A DNA stretch of 64,000 bases, taken from the NCBI GenBank assembly GCA_023653785.1, contig JAMKCH010002905.1, forward strand, positions 95,292-159,291, given 5' to 3'. Made by a program: the position numbers and the translations under genes. Source of the stretch: Ophioderma brevispina (lineage: Eukaryota > Echinodermata > Ophiuroidea > Amphilepidida > Ophiodermatidae). Positions 58,291-64,000 of this stretch are shown here, piece after piece (positions within the stretch are counted from its first letter, which is position 1; each line of letters opens with the position of its first letter). The notes beneath the pieces were generated by a model. It saw nothing but the letters and a program-made list of their open reading frames with translations. It did no database searches and was not told the origin of the DNA.

Positions 58291-61200
58291 TTACAAAAAA
58301 AAGATACGGAATACGAGGGTTACTACAAAATTCCTTGGAGCACTTGTTAATATTGGCAGCTATGCAAGGGATATAGGCTTGAAGGGCATTATCACTATAA
58401 CTTTCTTTCCTCGTACGTCCCCTCCCAAGTCAGTGTTGAAAATAATATGCAGCGAGATTGACCAATAAGTGTATCATGCTTACAAAGCAATGAATTGAGG
58501 GGCTGGAATCAAATCTGCACAGAGTGTTCCAACAATTATGAACAAGATTGTAGATCATTCTTCTGAAAGATAAATGATAGCGTAAAATTACGCAGACAAG
58601 TTAGACGGCGTAAAGCTTTTGGGACTTCTAACTGATACTGGAGTGTTTACTCGCTCGTATTATGTTACGCTTGTGCGCTTAAATCCGTAATACATAACTT
58701 GATGTTACCAAACACTTTGAATTGATAATTAAATCTACGTCCTGCTTAAACAACCCAATTGTTTTGATTTATGTTCCGTATTCAGACAGTGACGAATCAG
58801 ACAGTAATGGCGCCAAAAACCTTTAAGGGAATGGTGGAAATGGAATTTCTGACGGGGCTAAAGTTATGAAATAGGGTAAATACTCCGGGGAAATGTATTA
58901 TATCCCATTGGCCCTGCCACTGCCATCAGATGAAAGAACTTGAGCTTCACTAACAAAAACCTTAAGGGAAAATGAGCTGATCCGTTTCTCACTCAGCAAA
59001 GAAGATATTTATTTTTACCTTCTCAAACTTAGTATTAGTATGGCTTGTCAATCAAATCAGGACTTAACAAGATTTGAAAACGACACGGAAACAAAGTATT
59101 GGGAAATTTGAAACGACCCAATGTGTATCATTAAAGCGACTTTTTAATGACGAAGCTTACTTCATGAAGTATCATACAATGGTGTATCGTGGTGTCTAAC
59201 GAACTTTGCTTATACAAGCTACTCATACTTACGACAGGTGTTTAGGAGCTACGTAGTAACAAGGTGGTGTGTTGAATCCATTGAAGTTGCTGCAACTCGA
59301 CATTGAATAGGCACCGATTGCTAGAATAAAACAAACACGAGATTGTTGAAAGGCAGAGGAGAAAAACTATTCCCATTTGCAGCAGGCTGTAAGGCTATCA
59401 ATTTCACTGAAGTAATTTGATGTTCCAGGACAGACATTGCCGTCATAGCGGCTTCATTACTCAATCACCAGGTCAGCGACGGTTCATCGCGGTTAATCCG
59501 CGTTTCATGGTTTAGTACAATATAAACTGGTTCAAACCTAAAGAACCAGACGTTAACCGGTAGTTGAGTTCTGAAGCCACCCCTAAACCTATTTGAACTC
59601 GACTAAAATTACGATTTCGGACCAATTTACTTTGAACAATTATCACCGATTATTGGGGCAGAACATTCAAATTATTGAATGAAACATGCTTATCATGTTT
59701 AACATAATAACATCCCCCGCAAAAACTCTACACTCAATCACGCTCCGTGTCGTGCTGATTTTTTTCCTAGACTAAGCACTACTTTACTAACACGACTTAC
59801 ACATAAGCCCATACGCACAGAAGGGTGTGAGAGCGTGGTCGCACGCCCAAATTCACCTTTTTTGCTGCTTTTTTTGATAAAAAAGAAAAGAAAGTCCACT
59901 TTTTGGTGAGAAGATGTTGAAAATATCCAAAAAAGACGATTTGGGAAAGTCCCGCACCCTAAAAAATAAATCTTGCCTTGCGTAAGGCCCTGCTTATAAA
60001 TCAATGCGTGGATAATAATTACCAAAAATTAAGTACCTTCAACAAAAACCCATTCTCCGACTTCCAGTTTCTGCATGGCGCATTTTTTGGTAATAAAATC
60101 CAGCCCATCACACGTTTGGCCCCAAATACTCGACAAATATTTCGGTTCGTCAGGACTGCGCTCCTAGAATGGAAAGACAATTCTAGTAAGGCCTAATCGC
60201 GAGCTAGGAATTACAAGGTTCTAAAGGGCATTTTAAGTTTACAAAAACTATATATAACAAATTTTACCGGAAGTGGGACCATTACACAAATTTACATTTT
60301 TAAAACCTAACCAAATTATATATCATTTTAAAACTTAGCAAATGTAAATTTTAAATATATTATTATCTCACAAAAATCAAAATGTCAGTTAGAACCTTGT
60401 AATTCTTAGCTCACGTAATATTAATTTAACTTTGGTAAAAATATAGGCAGGGAAGCAGATAGACAAAAAATAGACGATCACAAAGATATAAAATTGAAAT
60501 TCCAGGCTTAACAAAAAAGATTCTTTGATTAATTAATTGTTGATTAACTAACCTTTAAAAACGATGGTACCAGTGTGATAGGCTTCAACGTCATGTTCAG
60601 AAACGACCCATACAAACCATCATTCAGGTAATATCGAAACTTATAAGCTCGCGCTACCATCGGTGTTCACTTTAAATGAATAATATAATTAAGAAATGTT
60701 AGAACAAATTACAGTATTCCATTAAAAAGATTTCTTTTATTTATTTGTTTGTTTGTTTGTTTCCTTATTATTCTAAGTTATTCGCACCCATTTATCATTC
60801 GTGGTTTGCAGTAGTCAATACTGTGTCTTGAATTACGTTCAAACAATGGTTAAAGCCGGTCCGCAAAATACCGACGGGTTCACTTATGATTCGCAATGAG
60901 GGTATGAGCAGTCCGCGAAATTCTGCTCAAGTTCTCTGTTGATGATTCGGCGAACTAATAACCAAAATAAAGTAAAAGTGATAATACTAATCATTCGATA
61001 ATCATATATCATGGAAAAATGAACTACACCTGTATTGACGATCAGTCGCAAAAAAAAGGAAGGTAGCGTTAATTTCTTGTTTGTTATATATTCATATTCA
61101 AAATTATGATAAAATCACTTCAACCAGTGGGCAGTATGGCGTCCTGTGGGGTTTGTTCCTTATAGCAATAGCTCAGGCCAAATTAAAAGGTTAGTGACAC

Positions 61201-63176
61201 CGCAGCATAGCACATTGCCATAATGTGTCATAGAAAATTTATTACATTTAAAGGTTGGTCGCAGAAACTCCCAACTGATTGAGAATTGGAAATATCGCTC
61301 AAAATATTTATGACATTTTGATCATTTTGATAGCGTGTCGTGGCATTCACCAATTTACATTTTTATCTACGTAGTTTTTTAAAGAAACAATCCTTAAAAG
61401 CGTGAAAATCGTTCTCTTGATTATGAAATAGGTCGGCCGTCGTCTGGCTCAGGCTGCTAAAATGAGATACCGCCACCTCTGGCCGGATGAAACCTTTGTG
61501 TGGGGGGGGAGGACATGCACCTAACAGCAACAGCAAATCCAGCGTAACCAGAGTGCTAGTCGTATTCAAGACTAACGTAGGAGGGCGCTATTACGCATAT
61601 CGAACGATTACCACACAGACTTGATAAAGACTAGGCCTGCCGTCACGAATATTGAAACGAAAATGACCGTTATTGGAATACACTATTTTGCAGCTGAGTT
61701 AATCCACTAACCCGAAGGATTTTGAAGGGAATATATTTTTTCTTATTTGTCATGATATTACTAGATCTTTTGAACAAGGGTTTAAAAGATGATTTTTCTT
61801 GTCTCTGGGACGAGGCTGCCGTAGAGAATACACGTCGGAATTACCTAAATGACCGTTTGGAAATCCCCAATGCCCAAATCGAGCACATCGTGCCGACCCC
61901 CCCCCCCTGCTATGTGTGTTTCTTATACTGCGGATTCGCCGTCACGAACCGACGGTCATTGCGGTGGTGCATCGTAGCAGGTCTTTACCTTCCCAAAAGA
62001 GGTACCAATGTTCAAGCATGTCCCCTGGAAACCCTCGCCTATATCTAATAAGTCATTTGAAAGCCACGATTCTGGGCTTGGTCAAAGACCTGAAGTGGAA
62101 GATAGGATTGGTTCTGCGTAGCTTTCTGGATCTTGAACACCGCTCCCAAACATGAAAACTGAACAAAAAAAATTATATTATATAAAACAGCGGGAAAGGG
62201 TATACTTCTTTCTAGATGGTGTTGATATTGTAGTTTTGCTCTAACACACACTTTTTGCTCTGTAATTAAAAAGCAGCAAAAGATGAATAATGAAGAAACC
62301 TAATCTCATAATACCAAAAATTAAAATTAAAAGTGTGTATTCGTAATTCCCGTGATTGCACCTAAACAATATTATTCAATTAAATATTGATGTCCCAAAA
62401 AAATGGGATGGTGTTAAAATTCATCGCAATGACATTCTGGCTTCTTATTTTGATAAACAGGTCGGTTATTAATTAAATTGCAAGATGAGTAGGCCGGCCT
62501 AAACAAATCTCAGCAAGGGGTCCTGCTGGGATCGAACCGGGGGCCTTCACAGGCTGTTTTGACACCATGACAAATTGTCTCTTTTATTTTTAGAGCAAAT
62601 TAAACAATGGCGACACAAATTTGACAACGGATATAAGTAAGGACAAGCAAGAGCTTATTACCTCCGCAAACATCAGAAAAAACTCCATTGCGGGATCTGT
62701 CGATTAGGCCTGCAAGGTCATAATTTGTATGTTATAGCGCCCTCTATATGCCTATTTACCATAGAACGAGTGTCAAACTAGATTTTCTGAAAAAAATCCT
62801 ATTTCCCGAACCAATGAAAGTCATCACCATTTACAACAGAATATAGTAGTGGCATAAATACTCCAATCAGTTGTCAAAAGTGTTGTCGCCGTGTGATGTT
62901 TTTTGTTTTATTCTCGTTTTGTCATAAAAAATGAGGCTTTCAAACAGATGTGCTTCCATCAGAGGCAAACCACCCCAATAATTATTAAAGTAAGTGCCCT
63001 GTTGAAAAATTATCAAATTAAATTTGTTCTTACCTGACACCAACAATGTTTAAACTCAGTCTTTTGGCCACATTCAGAAGATGGATAGCAGTCTGGGAAG
63101 ACATCCGTTATTTGAAGCATACTCTTGTTAGCGCGAGTTATACATTTGTTTTTTCAGGGCCAGGCGTAATACAAGG
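57610..63176 (-). CDS. Gene B: ornithine decarboxylase, 3' part (exons 5-11), catalytic Cys present
   Basis: Exons on the minus strand: 63176-63034, 62158-61989, 60954-60796, 60669-60553, 60163-60037, 59320-59233 and 57667-57610 (stop). The same seven family blocks occur as in gene A, and exon positions are equivalent. KYLSSIWGQTCDGLD keeps the catalytic Cys and Asp, YYLNDGLYGSF the substrate Asp and GAYS the PLP Tyr, so this is the likely catalytic ODC of the pair. Exons 8-11 are open and join in correct phase. Exons 5, 6 and 7 carry frameshifts, and DIGGGF reads DIGEGF. The C-terminus PFVKETFKVTGNGYLQKE is short and has no vertebrate-type degradation tail. Introns are shorter than in gene A (0.3-1.6 kb). 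The start lies beyond the window. Confidence 0.85.
58249..58288 (+). repeat. Poly-A run (40 A)
   Basis: 40 consecutive A on the plus strand, in the last intron of gene B. It could be the tail of a retroposed sequence, but no upstream retroposon was recognised. Confidence 0.9.
59233..59320 (-). CDS. Gene B exon 10
   Basis: Acceptor TTTATTCTAG, donor GTAAGTATG. The split codon gives A, then IGAYSMSSCSNFNGF and NTPPCYYVAPKHL plus TC. This is [23 protein letters not shown] of ODC. Phase 1 in and phase 2 out, both matching neighbours. Confidence 0.93.
60037..60163 (-). CDS. Gene B exon 9 (catalytic Cys)
   Basis: Acceptor TTCCATTCTAG, donor GTACTT. Fully open: ERSPDEPKYLSSIWG, QTCDGLDFITKKCAMQKLEV and GEWVFVE plus G. 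QTCDGLD is the ODC active-site loop (Cys360, Asp361). This exon most clearly identifies gene B as a decarboxylase. Confidence 0.95.
60553..60669 (-). CDS. Gene B exon 8
   Basis: Acceptor TTCATTTAAAG, donor GTTAGT. Open frame containing ARAYKFRYYLNDGLYGSF, then LNMTLKPITLVPSFLK. Matches [27 protein letters not shown] of ODC, with the substrate-binding Asp retained. Confidence 0.9.
60796..60954 (-). CDS. Gene B exon 7
   Basis: After GGTTATTAG it reads RRIINRELEQNFADCSYP, then LRIISEP, then GYFAD, and GFNHCLNVIQDTVLTTANHE. It is co-linear with gene A exon 7 (VINRELE...VRIISE-GRYF...LVVNVIARE). The splice donor expected by homology reads ATG|ATAAAT in place of gene A's ATG|GTAAAT, so the GT is lost; a GT eight bases further (GG|GTGCGA) could substitute. 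Confidence 0.75.
61989..62158 (-). CDS. Gene B exon 6
   Basis: After TTTTGTTCAG it reads FHV, then with one surplus T removed GSGVQDPESYAEPIL, then QVFDQAQNRGFQM, LLDIGEGF and FPGDML in shifted frames before GTAAAG. This is the FHVGSGC...LLDIGGGFPG segment. The middle Gly of the phosphate loop reads Glu (GGC GAG GGT), a substitution worth confirming. Confidence 0.8.
62515..62580 (-). repeat. tRNA-like B box remnant
   Basis: On the minus strand it reads tgtgaaggcccccggttcga tcccagcagg, with a perfect B box GGTTCGATCCC. No good A box or cloverleaf stem was found, so it is more likely a SINE or tRNA pseudogene remnant than a tRNA gene. It lies in the exon 5-6 intron of gene B. Confidence 0.3.
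63034..63176 (-). CDS. Gene B exon 5
   Basis: Strong acceptor TTTCTTTCTCGGTTATCAG, donor GTAAGAAC. It reads LVLRLAL, then SMLQITDVFPD, then one frame over AIHLLNVAKRLSLNIVGV plus AG. It corresponds to LVLRIATDD...SRLLLERAKELNIDVVGVS. It is 143 bases against 135 in gene A, and at least two frame breaks plus a TAA are present in the first half. Confidence 0.75.
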
Positions 63177-63639
63177 CTGATAACCGAGAAAGAAACCCAC
63201 GTATAAATATGCAAATGCCTAATAATCACGAAAAAATAAATGATGCTAAAAAAATTGAAACCCTTGTATGATGCAAATCCATTGCTCCTAATGGTGTACA
63301 AACAAGCCGCTCAAAGTACCATCCTCTATTCCAAAAATTCGAGCCTTAATTCAACTGATACTCTTAACTTTTGAGAACTACAGCGATTTAAGATAAAAAA
63401 GCAGAACAGACTACAGCTATGTATGTGACAGTACACAAACCCAGTGCACGCTAATTTATACGTTTTGCAAATTGAATGACATTATACACATACCCTGCAG
63501 ATGTACGTAAAAATTGCCAGATTTATTTTAAAAAAAATTACAAAATATAGAGCTTTCCAAGCGCCTATACAATTAGATCTCAAAGGCGCCCCCCCCCCCC
63601 CTTATTTATTCCGCTGTTACAAGGCTATATTACATTTAC

Positions 63640-63819
63640 ATATTGGAAAAATCCGGCAGCCCAGATTCTCGTATTCGACAATACCAGGCGCCGCCAACGA
63701 TTGCCTCGGAGAGGAAAGGTTTTCCGATGCATCTGGGAAGTCAACATCCAGAGCCTGCGCAATACAAACATTACTATACATAACAAGAACATTTTGGGTG
63801 CTGGCACCAATGTAGGCCC
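63640..63819 (-). CDS. Candidate exon 4 of gene B (doubtful)
   Basis: A 180 base open interval between acceptor TCCTTGCGCAG and donor GTAAATG, at the expected place upstream of exon 5 and close to gene A exon 4 in length (173). IGASTQNVLVMYSNVC resembles LNASPSNIVYAHPC of gene A. After that the match is poor: DFPDASENL may echo TFDNEDEL. An internal second acceptor-like CAG exists. It could also be an exon of another gene or chance. Confidence 0.3.
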
Positions 63820-64000
63820 CTGCGCAAGGAGAGCAATTATTAAAAAACATCAAAAAATGCCAGAATTGAGAGTAAATAACATTTTTCCAAGACAAAAAAT
63901 TGCTTGTGTAGGTGACTTTTACTGAAAAACTGATATGGTATAAATAGTTGGTATCGTAAGTGTTGATTCAAGTCACTGATTCTTGTTCAGGTAATGATCA

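Noticed and set aside
58223..58468. Lys-rich plus-strand frame
   Set aside because: Created by the 40 A run; lies in a gene B intron on the opposite strand.
61722..62155. Plus-strand frames of 108 and 79 codons
   Set aside because: Antisense of gene B exon 6 and flanking intron.

Overview
The window looks like AT-rich intergenic and intronic DNA from an animal nuclear genome. Long reading frames are absent. Short exons are flanked by GT-AG signals, and tRNA-derived SINEs, a Penelope-like retroelement and many inverted-repeat DNA elements are present. The repeat types suggest a marine invertebrate, perhaps a deuterostome such as a hemichordate or echinoderm. That assignment is an inference from style only; no single gene here fixes the taxon.

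The main genes are two ornithine decarboxylase (ODC)-like genes in the same orientation, both read on the minus strand. Gene A runs from about 34.6 kb down to 9.21 kb. Eleven coding exons can be placed, with boundaries and phases that mostly match the ODC family. Gene B is cut by the right edge of the window. Its exons equivalent to 5-11 lie between 63.18 and 57.61 kb, with a doubtful exon 4 at 63.64-63.82 kb. Gene B keeps the catalytic TCDGLD block. Gene A has GTTLDVAD at the same place, so the catalytic cysteine (human Cys360) reads as leucine. Gene A may therefore be a non-catalytic, antizyme-inhibitor-like or otherwise repurposed paralog. Several exons of both genes carry one- or two-base frameshifts. 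Repeated units elsewhere in the window differ by many single-base indels, so uncorrected long-read errors are as likely a cause as pseudogenisation.

Layout. 0-9.2 kb: no gene; an inverted-repeat element at 3.75-4.11 kb and a 1.0 kb TIR element with telomere-like internal repeats at 4.44-5.45 kb. 9.2-34.6 kb: gene A; its introns hold a small possible chromo-barrel/Tudor-knot-like gene (16.3-17.35 kb), an unidentified frameshifted coding remnant (14.4-15.2 kb), three perfect DR1 motifs (25.18-25.32 kb), and several foldback elements. 34.6-57.6 kb: intergenic, packed with transposons: two Tc1/mariner/IS630-type transposase copies in tandem (38.8-40.8 kb), SINEs (42.1 and 53.6 kb), a Penelope-like element with RT and GIY-YIG remnants (46.9-48.0 kb), a minisatellite (49.2-49.7 kb), and a nest of inverted-repeat elements within a possible 4.5 kb long-TIR element (50.3-54.9 kb). 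57.6-64 kb: gene B.

The two ODC-like genes would act in polyamine synthesis or its control. The rest of the window is mostly mobile DNA. I see no rRNA, no convincing functional tRNA, no CRISPR and no bacterial-type operon.
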